From assembly GCF_000327385.1 (NCBI RefSeq), contig NW_008707425.1, forward strand, positions 912,133-976,132: a DNA stretch of 64,000 nucleotides, in the 5' to 3' direction. Made by a program: the position numbers and the translations under genes. The stretch is from Lottia gigantea (taxonomy: Eukaryota; Mollusca; Gastropoda; Lottiidae). Positions within the stretch are counted from its first letter, which is position 1. Each line of letters begins with the position of its first letter. This document shows, piece after piece, positions 13,701 through 24,641 of the stretch. The notes below the pieces were generated by a model. It saw only the letters and a program-made list of their open reading frames with translations, did not search any database and was not told the origin of the DNA.

Positions 13701-13822
13701 TACTATGTTAGCCTATTTTACTTTTAAAGCAATGGTTTTTCATTTTCGGGGGTTGATTTTAGTTTTTGCATTTATGTAAATAGTCTTCAGAAGTATTGGA
13801 TCTGTCCAAAAATCACATAGTC
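10756..13822. other. Intergenic; one isolated AATAAA signal
   Basis: No coding frame recognised. An AATAAA at 11085-11090, after 300 bp of T-rich sequence, could end a + strand transcript from the A/C-rich stretch at 10.3-10.75 kb. No gene body was found to attach it to. Confidence 0.4.
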
Positions 13823-14000
13823 CCTTACATTCCACTTTCTTTGCAGGTCAAATAAATATTTTGCTCAAATTTGTGAAAACTATACATCAAAAGCCAGAAA
13901 AATGTTCCCTTTAACGCTGTAACTGAAAAATCCAAACTTTAATTTTTAAACATAAAAAAAATTCAAAAACATTACGTAAAAGCGGAACACACCTTTAACT
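13823..14000. mobile_element. MITE copy 1 of a two-copy family (TTCCGCTTTT ends)
   Basis: The interior (GCTCAAATTTGTGAAAACTA at 13863 through AAAAACATTACGTAA at 13966) matches the interior of a second copy at 56.1-56.2 kb in the same orientation. The right end, read on the opposite strand from 14000, is AGTTAAAGGTGTGTTCCGCT. It pairs with the left end of the other copy (TTTAAAGGAGAATTCCGCTT) and with this copy's own left end near 13825 (TTACATTCCACTTTC). Inverted ends and about 180 bp length fit a MITE. Confidence 0.65.
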
Positions 14001-17000
14001 ACACAATTCACTTTTTATATATTTTGTTTACAAGCTTATTACAATGCTGAAAATTGGGATTTCCAAAAGATGGCTTTAGGAGAAAATACCATTCACGTCG
14101 CTGATTTATCATGTCTTAAATCATTCTTCGAAATGGATCTCTTAAAAGACGACTTTCAAAAATGGATCATTACGGATACACATGGATAGAAAGGCAAAAG
14201 TTTCGACGGTATTATGACTGATTAGTTTAGCGGAACAATTCCCGTTATTTGAAATCAATTTATGACTTACTCTCGAAAATGACGAATATATCACTGTAAG
14301 ATCGAATAAATAGTCAAAATGTTTATAATTCAATGAGGTCATAAGCCTAAAGAAAACGCCAGACTGAGTTCCGTGATCGACATTGTTTCTGAGTTTTAAA
14401 CGTGTCAGTAAAGTGATCTGATCTGGCATGTTGTGATTACAAAAATCACGACATGTATTTACATTTACTTACATTGTATACAAGTGTTTCAGTTTACAAT
14501 CCAATATCGGAAAATCTAGGCATGTGAGAAAAGTATGCCACGTCTTTGAACAGGATTAACAAATCTAATTATATCATAATATTTGTCATCATCTTGTGAC
14601 TTCCGTTGATGTCTTGATGTTTGTCCCATGCCACTGTGTTCGTCCGTTGCAATTATCTGCAAACTATAAGTGACTTACTAGGTGTTGCCATTTGAGGGTT
14701 GGAGTGGTGATGTAGACAAAGAGTTGGTTCTCATTATACCAAATCTAAACTCGTATTTACAAACGTATTCAATTCAGCTGACCATTGAGATAAGACTATA
14801 TATTGTTGAAAGTTAAAATTGTTCTCTCGATTAAAAGTTTTTCATTTTACCAATAATTGATGACAACCCTAGTTACTTATATATAGTATAGTAGATTGTT
14901 TCTGATGCACAGTAGTATATAAATTAAGTAAATAATAAAGTAAATAACAAAATAACATCTTGGTGTTATTTTGTTAATTTATATTTATATATATATATAT
15001 ATATTTCATGGCATTTTGGACTCCAAAATTGTATATGAAAGTGACTCTATGAGATATAAAATCTCGCTAGAACAATAGTATGACGTGACTAGAGGGTTAT
15101 ATTGTAGATTAGCAACCTTCTATAGAAAATATTACAATAACATACTTATATTGTATTTTACTAGACCAAAATATTTCCCAATATCATAAACTACATTATT
15201 AACATTTGCTTTATATATATTTTCAACATTCCTTACCACATAAAACAAAGATTTAAAAGAAAAGTGTTTTTACATCCATTAAGAAGAGATCTCTGGTTCA
15301 ACTGCCCTCTTTTTCAATATTACGAACTCCAAATAACTCATCATGGAAATCAGTTGCATTTGAATTTGGACAAAATTCATTTTATAGTAATTGAGTATCG
15401 GTTATTTTTTCTGTTGACTTTTTTTTACTTTCTTGAAAGAAAAATAAGTCTCCTTTAGGACACCCCTTCTTGTGGTGTGTACGGCAAGACCGGTTTCGTT
15501 CAAGTTAAACTCTTCAGGGGCAACTCAGCAAGAGTGAATTTTTGACCTCAATTTATGATAAAATAATACGGAGGCGCCTTGCGGAACATAGCTTTCGACA
15601 TTACAGCTAGCGTGGTTGAGCACGCTTGTCGTGACGATTGGCAGAATACTATCAATCACGCCCAGCACCCTAAGCATAGTACGTATGTATCATTTTATAT
15701 TGATGACAGACACGTCATATACTATTGTATTCTCCTAAAACAATTGGCGGAGATTCAAAAGTAGTGTTAAAGACTTTGTCATGAAGATACCCACAGACTA
15801 CATTTTGCTGTCACTGGTTAAGCTTACTTTTATTATTTTTTTAATTTACAAGAAACCAGTCGTATCCAATTTGCCATTCTATCATTGAGCCGAGTGACGC
15901 GAGTACGAGATATTCTTGGTTCATCTTGTTTGCCCTCGACATTGAGTCTACTTATTGCTGTGGAGTTCAAATTAATCGCTAAGAAGCTTAAATTGGGCAA
16001 TACTTCTGTTTAAAGTAAAAAAATCCTGCAAGTTTGTATGATGTGCAGATGTGAAAATATTTCAGAAAAGGTTTGTTTAATTTAAAATTGACTTTATGCT
16101 AAAGGTAAAAGCATTTTGCAGCAGTTTGCTGGTTTGTGCATCTGACTCGCCACTGAAGACAGTGTACACACTGATGAAGGACGTTGGCGGTTAGCTTTAT
16201 GGACGGATGGTAAATGTGAAACATAAACCAGTAGGTTAACAAGACAGCTGACGGCAGTTATTGCTTATTGCTTGTGGTAGCATGACACCTGATATTTAAA
16301 GCACATCAACTGGATACAGGATATACAAATGTAACTACAATCAATGTAGCATTTGACAAGATAAAGAAAAAGATATCAGCCATGTGGAAGATTAATTTTA
16401 AGACTAAAATGGCGTTAAATGGCGTTGACATCTTGACCTTGTTATCCGATGTTGAATGGTACAAAGTACTTGATGCCATTATTTGGAGATCTGTATTTGA
16501 CTAAATGCCCTTTTTAAAATAATAAACACCCTGACAGAAACCGTTTGCTAAAAACAAGACTTTTTGGAGTCATATTCTTCCTCCCTCGTAAATATAAATA
16601 AATATGCTGTTTTTCACTGTGACTAGGTCGAACAAGATAATGTGAATGTAAACAACAACGAATTGTCAACGATAATTAGGAATAAGTTATCGTTATTTAA
16701 CAAGAGACATTTTTAGATTGTGCCACATGACAAATTACAATTTAAAAAAGCAATTTATAAATTACAGCTTATACCTAAAGCAGTGAACGGAATTGTGTAA
16801 TCTTGTGTGAAATGCTACCATTTAGATTTTTAGGTACCTTCGCTGCCATGAAAAATGGTTCGTTCTAGCATGGGATTAAAGCAATATATAGTTCTGTGTC
16901 GTTATACAAAGACTTGCAGCGACCAATGACTTGTGACAGTTCCACCACCTATAATCGAATAACCTTTCAAAGATCAACTCTTACAATGTCTCAATAAACT

Positions 17001-18907
17001 ATTTGTTCCAGCTTAAACTTATACCTTGGGCGTCGCCTTCCCGAAATATGAGTAGTAGTTGTAAATATTTGCTTTTTTAACAACCAGTTGATTTCGCCTA
17101 TGTTTTACTCCAAACTCGATATTTTCATTCCGAAAAGTGATCTTGGCACCTGAATTTCAATCTTGTCTTGCGACGTTTCAGCATCAAATCATTATGACTA
17201 GTAATTGTCTGATCGGCAAAATAAAAGGAAATCTAAATATGTGAATAACCACAATACTGTCACCTTGAACCATATCGGCGTATTTTGTCTTCTTATATTT
17301 GATCAATAACTGCTTGAAGTAAGTAGCCAAAACATCGATAAATATGAAGCATCCATGAATACTTTCTGTTCCCAAATTTTGTATAGCATAATAACTACAT
17401 AATTCTTGTTCAAATGGAATTTGTTAATTAGGACTAAGTTGTCTTAGCAAGAAAACATGCAACTATCGATGCGAACAGACAAGCTTAAAGAGATGATAGC
17501 AATTCTGTGAAGAGGTTTGTATCCCTGGAGTTTCTATGACGACGATATTGCTGGTTGTAGAACGAGATGAGCTATCGACCAATGAGTTTAAAGCGTGTGT
17601 TATATTTATATACACCTTTTGGATTGTTATACTATTCAGTAGTTGGAAGATTGAGTTTGCGTTTTCAACTACTCTTTATTGAATGATACCAGAGGTCTTG
17701 TAAACGGTAGCGGCGATGGAAATTATTTGCGTACAACAATAGAGACAGAGAAGACAACATATATATCGTGTTTATTCTCCTCTCTGATATCGGATTCTAT
17801 TTTCATCAAATTAAGAACGAGAGGTTAATTTAATCAAGTTAGATCGTCTGTTTATTCGGCAAGAATCTAATACCAACACGATATTAACGGAGTTAAAAGA
17901 CGTTTTTTTTTGTCTAAGAGGATTACATGAATACCAATCGATCGGTGAGAAGTGAAAGGGATAATAGTGCCACAGCAGACAGCATTCTCCTTTGAAAGTT
18001 TTTCGAGTTTACAGAAGGAGATTGGTAAAGTATAAATCTATTATGAGAAGAAGTCTTCAATTTTCAAAGAAGATGGATTAGTTTTTAATGCATGAGCAGT
18101 AACAATCGATAGCATATCAAACGAGCCTGTAGTAACCAAGGTAGTCTCCTGTAATAGACAGCTTTATCAATATTTCTCGTTTAAATTTAGAGATCTGTCT
18201 ATTCGGATAAACATTGTGTTGGTGGCAGGTTGTTTTATAATTTTGTTGCAAGTCGTTCCGGGTAACTTTTGCGTGACATACGTTTCACCCTGTTGCTGTA
18301 TATCTTTCGTTTTCTGTGAAACAAAAAACTGTTTATTTGATGTTGTGGTTTTGTAAAAGAAAAAGACTACACACAATTGTAATTTGAAACGTTGTATATT
18401 TCAGGTTTACTCTTGCCAAGAAGAGACTAGGCCAATCAGAAGAAAACTCATAATAAACGATAAAGGATTCAACTGGCAGTGTTTTATAGCTTCTTGCCCG
18501 TCCTTATCAATACATCATTATCTGTGCTCCGGATTGATTTCCAGAATTTCCTCTAGATCGAAGAATATCTCGCAGCTGTTAGCAATAATTTCGTTTTTAA
18601 TTGGTAATTTCTCTCCTATCATAACATTCCAATTAACTTCATAAACACTTCTTCAATTAGTTTTATGAGTGGAACGCGTTAACAATTCTATTCATAAAAA
18701 CATTAGTGAATTACTTTGATCTGAACTGAATCTATGTTATATTGTCAGGCGTATACAGCACAAGTGTTAGATTGAATTGTGGAGAACTAAATAATATTTA
18801 TTATATATACTATATATTGATTAGTGCTTCTAAAGTATTAACATTTCTATTTCAAGAGGAGCATGCTGTGATTTAATTAACCTGTTAGCGTAACATTCAC
18901 TACAAAT
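14001..18907. other. Intergenic and possible 5' region of the KCTD gene
   Basis: No coding sequence recognised. Two items could belong to the KCTD transcript: a TATA-like TATATTTATA at 17601-17610 with a TCAGT initiator-like match at 17636, and an acceptor-like TATATTTCAG ending at 18405. Both are weak on sequence alone. No tRNA or other RNA gene was seen. Confidence 0.35.
14945..15004. repeat. Perfect 13-bp hairpin next to an AT microsatellite
   Basis: TAACAAAATAACA (14945-14957) and TGTTATTTTGTTA (14964-14976) form a perfect stem with a six-base loop. An alternating TA run follows at 14981-15004. Such structures are common in AT-rich genomes, and no transposon ends were found around it. 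Confidence 0.6.
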
Positions 18908-19699
18908 ATGTCGAGTAAAACCAATTCTGTGGAAAAATCTGAGATCATAGAACTCAACGTTGGTGGTGTATTCTATTCAACAACAATTGACACCCTATGT
19001 AAAGAACCTATTGGGCTTTTAGCTCAAATGTTTGGTCCGAACTCTGCAAGTAATAATGTGTTGAAGGATTCAAAAGGAAAATATTTCATAGACAGAGATG
19101 GTGTTTTGTTTCGTTATGTATTGGATTATCTTCGCAATCTGAAAATAGTTCTGCCTGAAAATTTTCAAGAAAAAGAGAGGCTGAAATATGAAGCTGAGTA
19201 TTTTCAGTTACCTGATATGATGAAAGCGCTGAGCTTAGCCCGGTCGCCATCATCTGCTGCACTTTCCCCATTAAGTGCCGAAAATATTACGAACTATTCG
19301 CGACACAATTTGCCTCTTACTGGCAAGACACCAGGCTATGTTACTGTTGGATACAGAGGAACCTTTGCGTTTGGACGTGATGGACTTGCTGATGTTAAAT
19401 TTAGAAAATTAAGTCGTATTATTGTATGTGGTAAGGTTTCAATTTGTCAGGAAGTTTTCAAGGAGACCCTAAACGACAGCAGAGATCCTGATAGAGGAGG
19501 CGTTGACCGATACTCAGCTAGATATTTCCTTAAACACACTTTTTTGGAACAAGCTTTCGATTATCTCCAAGATGAAGGATTTCATATGGTTGGATCTGCA
19601 GCTTCTGGAACTAATGGGGCAGGTGAAATGAAACCGGGATTGGATACAGAGGAAGCGAAATGGCAACATTACAACGAATTTGTTTTCGAGCGTCGCTGA
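18908..19699 (+). CDS. BTB/POZ protein of the KCTD8/12/16 family (GABA-B receptor auxiliary-type)
   Basis: A 263-residue single-exon frame. Residues 12-107 form a T1-type BTB domain: IELNVGGVFYSTTIDTL at 14-30, YFIDRDGVLFRYVLDYLRN at 59-77, then ERLKYEAEYFQLPDM. A Ser/Pro-rich linker follows (about 108-138). Residues 142-262 are an H1-type domain: PGYVTVGYRGTFAFGRDG, RIIVCGKVSICQEVF, LNDSRDPDR, RYFLKHTFLEQAFDYL and a terminal YNEFVFERR. This pairing is characteristic of vertebrate KCTD8, KCTD12 and KCTD16. Those assemble as pentamers on the GABA-B receptor tail at the membrane and tune G-protein signalling; several are also single-exon. The start is supported by an in-frame TAA at 18878-18880 and no closer upstream ATG. 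The frame is open and uninterrupted. Which paralogue it matches cannot be decided here. Receptor binding in this organism is inference. Confidence 0.93.
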   Translation: MSSKTNSVEKSEIIELNVGGVFYSTTIDTLCKEPIGLLAQMFGPNSASNNVLKDSKGKYFIDRDGVLFRYVLDYLRNLKIVLPENFQEKERLKYEAEYFQLPDMMKALSLARSPSSAALSPLSAENITNYSRHNLPLTGKTPGYVTVGYRGTFAFGRDGLADVKFRKLSRIIVCGKVSICQEVFKETLNDSRDPDRGGVDRYSARYFLKHTFLEQAFDYLQDEGFHMVGSAASGTNGAGEMKPGLDTEEAKWQHYNEFVFERR

Positions 19700-20081
19700 A
19701 ATTGCTGATGGTTAAATGGCTGCACATGGTACACATTTTAAGTTGCACACAAGTGTATGTGTTACATACATATGATATGATCCGCAATATTTTAATAATT
19801 TATGGAATATAGGTTTATGTAGTGTCACAAACATTCCAAAACAACACAGTGTGATCATATCTTTACTTCAGTCGAATTATTGTGGGTTGTGAGAGAAATA
19901 ATGTCATAACACATCGTTACAGGATGACCGGACATGTTTGCGGTTGTTGTAAATAAGTTAAATGTGTGTATACAAAATTAATATATACAGAATAATAAAG
20001 GAATACCGTTATAGTATACTGAATATATATATATGAGTGTATATATATCATATATATTGATGTGTTCCAGTTTTCAAATTC

Positions 20082-20087
20082 AATAAA
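20082..20087 (+). promoter_or_regulatory. Likely polyadenylation signal of the KCTD gene
   Basis: An AATAAA lies 383 bp past the KCTD stop, after AT-rich 3' sequence. A second AATAAA at 19994-19999 is an alternative, giving a shorter 3' UTR. Either fits; the downstream GU-rich element is not distinctive. Confidence 0.5.
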
Positions 20088-20109
20088 ACGTCCATTCATT
20101 TTTCCATTT

Positions 20110-21762
20110 CATGGATAATGGTTAACTAGAGATCGGACATGAAAGTTTTGTAGATATTTTGTGAAAATCATATTTGTTATGCTTTAGACTTAACTTGTAT
20201 TTATGTGCATTTATTTGAGTAAAATGTGCCTGTCGTGATAATAATATGTGCTTTTAAAAATGCATTTACTTATGCAATAGGAATGATTCATAACACAGAC
20301 AAACTCGGAACACTTTTAACTTATGAACTAATTGGATCATAGTATATATATATGTATATGTTGAGTCAAATTATGATGAATTACTTCAGTCGTTTCTAAT
20401 CGATATTTTCTGTACAAATATAACTGGAATTTGGTTTTTTGACCAAAAGGTAATTTTTTTCTCGAAATTTTATAAGTATCTGAATTTGAAAATACCCTTT
20501 AATTAACTATAATCTATTGCCGTCAATTTGCCATACTTTGTAATTCAAAAAGACAAAGAAATCTGTCGACATTTTTTATTGGAATATTAATTCTTTGTAC
20601 TTGAATAATTATATTTGATTAATGAGCGAAAGTTATGACAAGTGGTAGTGTTAGTAGTGTATGTAATTTTTAAATCCCGTTTCTTAAAGCAACGTGGTTG
20701 AAACACTGGTGATGACTTTAAAAATACATGTTTTTCAGATACTATCGTCATATGACGGCATTTTACTTTGTTAAAACTTTATGTTTAGTTTATGGGAGTT
20801 TCTGAAACGTAGTATATTGATATTGTCATATTAAATTTTGAGAATTTACTATTTTTGTTATAAAAGTCAGTTGAGGCCTAAAAGTGTCTGTGACAAAACA
20901 AGCCATAGGAGTTCCAACAATGCCATTTAGACGTTAGGTGAGAACTGATAAAATGGCAAAATTTTAAATGTATATGTAACATTGTTTAATACAGTCCCGT
21001 TATAGTATCTAACCAGCGAACTTTTTAGCAGAGAAATGATTCGCATGGAAGCTATTTAAAACCTGCGCTGACTGCCATTGAATATTGTAGACTCGTAGAA
21101 GAATTCAAATAGCAATTTCATTTTAAGTTCTGCACAAACCACATAAATCAACATGACCAAGCATAAAACCATAATCATAATGTCGTAATACGTCCATGCA
21201 TTGATTCTTTTTCTTGGGTTTACTTTTACAGAATACAAAAGCCACGACGTTCTGAAAGCTAATGTATACTATTCTTATAATGAATGAACGAATAAGATGC
21301 CAATACACTGTCTACAACAGTGGTAGCACGCGTGCAATATGGTCACTCACTCAATTTTTAATTAAGAACACGCCACACTATATTACCATTATTTCATGAT
21401 TAAGCAAAATGTAACTTGCAATCCATTCTAATCGTCAAAATCCTGAGCCATTTCCGAGAGAAGTAGTTATCTCTCTTACAATTAATCAGATAAGATCGTT
21501 CAATCTTCCTAAGTTTTATCTAAATGGTTTCAGCCCAGGGTAATCTTATTCTTTTGTTTCAGTTGCTTCAAATTATGTCAGTTCGATGACCGAATGGTGA
21601 GATGAAGGAAAACTAGATCTAACTGCCCTGCGCTGAAGGGACATATTCGCAATCCGTTTGAACAATCGTATCTGAGTCTCAGACCAATCCCGAAAACCTG
21701 TCCCTCTAACAGTTGATAGAAAGGCTACTTTCTCCGGTTGAAACATAGTTAACGTAAAGATC
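20110..21762. other. Intergenic, no gene seen
   Basis: AT-rich sequence downstream of the KCTD gene. The - strand frames at 21056-21308 are hydrophobic, overlap each other and show no family motif. I see no gene. Confidence 0.45.
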
Positions 21763-22183
21763 GACGCACATACGAGCCATCAGCTCAGGCATAATTCATT
21801 CGTGCACTTCTCAAGGCGATAGCTTCCGTGTGCGGGTAAATTTATGTAAAGTTTTGGTCATTCATGGCGAAAAGTTAAAAATCAAACATGTTTAATAATA
21901 TTTTCCACGAATGAACAAATGCTTGTGTGCGCGCGTTACTAAAGCTATCTGTATGCGTATTCACTTGACAACTCATAATGACCCATGCAATTGAATTTGA
22001 TGGATAGTACTTCTTCGTCAGCCAAAGAACATAACCATGTGTTCATTCTTGGAATAAATTATCAGACACGTTTGATTTTCAATGACCAAAATCTTAAATA
22101 AATTTACCCGCACACGGAAGCTATCGCCTTAAGGAGAAGTGCACGAATAAATTCTGCCTGAGCTGATGGCTCGTGTGTGCGCC
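21763..22183. mobile_element. Foldback element with arms of about 150 bp
   Basis: Bases 21764-21921 and 22036-22183 are long inverted copies. Shared blocks include CGAGCCATCAGCTCAGGCA, GCGATAGCTTCCGTGTGCGG and the inner AATGAACA(A/C)ATG. The loop is about 114 bp. Arms differ by scattered substitutions and small indels (CTCAAGGCG against CTCCTTAAGGCG), so the insertion is not recent. There is no coding capacity. It resembles a foldback or long-terminal-inverted-repeat MITE. No clear target duplication was found. Confidence 0.8.
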
Positions 22184-22660
22184 GGACTTTTTGTCATTTT
22201 CAGTTTACAGTTCATTTTGTTCGAAAGAATAATCTGAACTAGGGACGAAGGCTGGTCTCTTATCTGTTTAAATTTTTATAAAAAAAAACTCTCAGCTTAT
22301 GTGCATTGAAAGGGCAGATTTGCTAACCGTGTAACCAGTCGTACCTTGGTTTCAGAAACGGGACTATCTGCCATTAATAGTGTTCACATCTTGCCGTCGA
22401 AATTTGAGCCTTCAAATCCACGTGTGTTCAGTATCATCAGAATTTGAAAGTTGAATAAATGATGACTCGTCTTTTCTTGAGACTCTGCCAAATATACATA
22501 TAACTTGATATTTCTACATTGAGGTATATTTGAAATTCGTGTAGTTCTTGTAGTTTCTAGTGTCTACAGACAATATACATAAAATATTCAACACTCAAAT
22601 CAACGCTCGAAAATGGTGAAGGGCCTTTAAAACTGTAATCTGCATACATAAAAGAAAAGG

Positions 22661-22853
22661 AAATTAAATGGGATGGAGTTTCATATCCTACTGCGCATTC
22701 CCAACTAACGAGGGATCTATAGGACATGGGTTTCTGGGTCTTTGTCCCGTCCGAACAATTTCCCTCATCGCACCCTGCATGGCGTTGCCTGTCTTCATTA
22801 GCCCACATGGTGCAGAAAAAGTAGGACGTAAAACTCCATTCATTTCATTTCAT
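22661..22853. mobile_element. MITE with GGAGTTTTACGTCCTAC-type ends
   Basis: The left end at 22661-22691 (ATGGAGTTTCATATCCTAC core) and the right end at 22821-22850 (GTAGGACGTAAAACTCCAT) are inverted copies. The right half (22770-22850) also matches the repeat at 23461 in reverse orientation, and the end sequence recurs at 30.69 kb. The 113-residue frame through it is not a gene. Confidence 0.65.
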
Positions 22854-23460
22854 GGACACTGGGCGGACACTAATGTATTATCTCGAACCATGCTGGGGTT
22901 GAATCCTTACTATGAACCATCAGTTAAGAGAGCAAGCTACAGCGGCTCCCAGCACACTGCAGGAAAGTCACCACGATTTTATATACAGCGTTCGTCTCGG
23001 ACGAAATGAAACGGGAAGAATTTTTTTATATTCCTTTTTTACAATCTTACAAGTTGGAAGTGAATTTTTATTATGAGACATTATGTATAATTCACAATTA
23101 CGGGTCGCCTTCGTACAATAATCGAGATGAGAGGTTAAAAAACTATAGTCTCACGAGACAAGTGATTCAGACAAGTTTAATGTTGATGTGAGAGATCTGC
23201 CTTTGTTTCCTTAATGTGATTTGATTTTGTGTGATACGTCGCTGATGCAGAATGTAATTATATACTATAAAGATAAGTCCGGTATCTCCGGGGTTGATAG
23301 TTAATCACTACTTTACCAGAGAAATATCCGTATCACCAGTCACGACAAACAGTCATGTTTGATAACAAAAATAGTGTTCAACAATATATATCCAACAACA
23401 ATTACAGTAAGAACAAGATCAATCAAGACATACTAAAGAAAACCACACCAATTGGAAGTT

Positions 23461-23810
23461 GAAATGAAATGAATTTTACGTCTTACCTTTCTGCACCTAA
23501 CGGGCCAATGAAGACGGAAACACCATGCAGTGTGCAATGAGGGAAATTTTGCAATGTCGGCGGCACTAACCTACTTTTTTTTTTTTCCAATTGTCGAGTG
23601 ATCTTTAACGTGCACAGCCTGTAGTTCATGGGGTCTCGGTTTATTGCCCCATCCGCACGACTAGACGCTTTTTTATGTTGGACCCTCCGACCTACACCAC
23701 TGACAAGGGGAAGTCGGGTTAAATCCGAAAATTCATCTCGACCTTGAATTGATTGGAATTGAACTTAGGATCTTCAACGTAGCGAGCAAGGGTCAAACTC
23801 AATTTGACAA
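23461..23810 (+). repeat. Dispersed repeat related to the 22.66 kb MITE
   Basis: It begins with the same end (GAAATGAAATGAATTTTACG) in the opposite orientation to 22.85 kb. It matches that element for about 100 bp and then continues with sequence of its own. That later part (GCACGACTAGACGCTTTTT, CTCCGACC, CCACTGACAAGGGGAAG) is shared with the decayed copy at 33.34-33.5 kb. It ends near GAATTGAACTTAGGATC. Either a longer relative of the MITE or a composite element. Confidence 0.55.
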
Positions 23811-24530
23811 TTAAAAGTTGGCAGAGCATAGATAATTCATACATCTGACCAAATGTTTTGAAATTAGACGAATTATATAGATGATTTCGTGATTTTCACA
23901 TTAAAGCAGACAATTGGAAAATTTTACTGTTTTGTTCAATGGTAATTTTTCATATTAATTCCTTCAAATGCAAGTCTATAATCTCATTTGCTTTACCAAA
24001 TTCTTTGCATTTGTTACCCATGCAGTTTTGGGTTTAGTAATTGTAATTCAGCGCCTTGGCGGTACAGATTTCAGAGAATCAGTTTAGACCTAATGCGCCC
24101 TATGATTGTTAGGTTTGATACTATGCTGTATGCGTCAATTACGAAACCAAAGTGGGTGCATTTCTGGTTTGCTCAAATTCAGATTGTTTCAAATACTATT
24201 TTCAGGATGTGAAATGTGCATCTTAGACACGACAGTAACTAATCGACGTTCAGAACATAATCCATGGCTGTCAATTTTCGCTTCAAGAAATTGAAACGAT
24301 GTATAGTAAAGCAGAGATAATTATGCATACCTGGGTCCATTTTTAGTAAATAGTAGCTTACACAGTAAAAAAAGGAATTAATCAGCATTAGCTAAGCCGA
24401 GCTGACAAACCAATCGCAGACTGACTTTGACCAATTGCTAATAGAGTGGGGAATGGTCTCAAAGATAGCACTGTCCGCCAGTCATATAGGTGTTATACCA
24501 CATACATAATTGCGATGTTGACTATACTTG

Positions 24531-24641
24531 TGGCCACGTATTCTCGAAACGATCTTAGCTCTATGATGTTCTAGGGTTTTATATTCTAACATTGATTCTA
24601 GGACATCCTAACGCTAAGATCGTATCGAGAATACGTGTCCA
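24531..24641. mobile_element. Small foldback element (111 bp)
   Basis: Bases 24531-24574 pair with 24598-24641. The core CACGTATTCTCGAAACGATC pairs with its inverted copy with a single mismatch over 24 bp; similarity then continues less strictly to the centre. The unpaired middle is about 23 bp. The nearly palindromic structure fits a tiny MITE or foldback element. Confidence 0.75.

Noticed and set aside
17601-17640. KCTD promoter with TATA box and initiator
   Set aside because: TATATTTATA and TCAGT are common in sequence this AT-rich, and the gene start is 1.3 kb away; kept only as a remark in the gap entry.
22668-23009. 113-residue + strand frame as a gene
   Set aside because: It runs through an inverted-repeat element (22661-22853) that recurs elsewhere in non-coding form.
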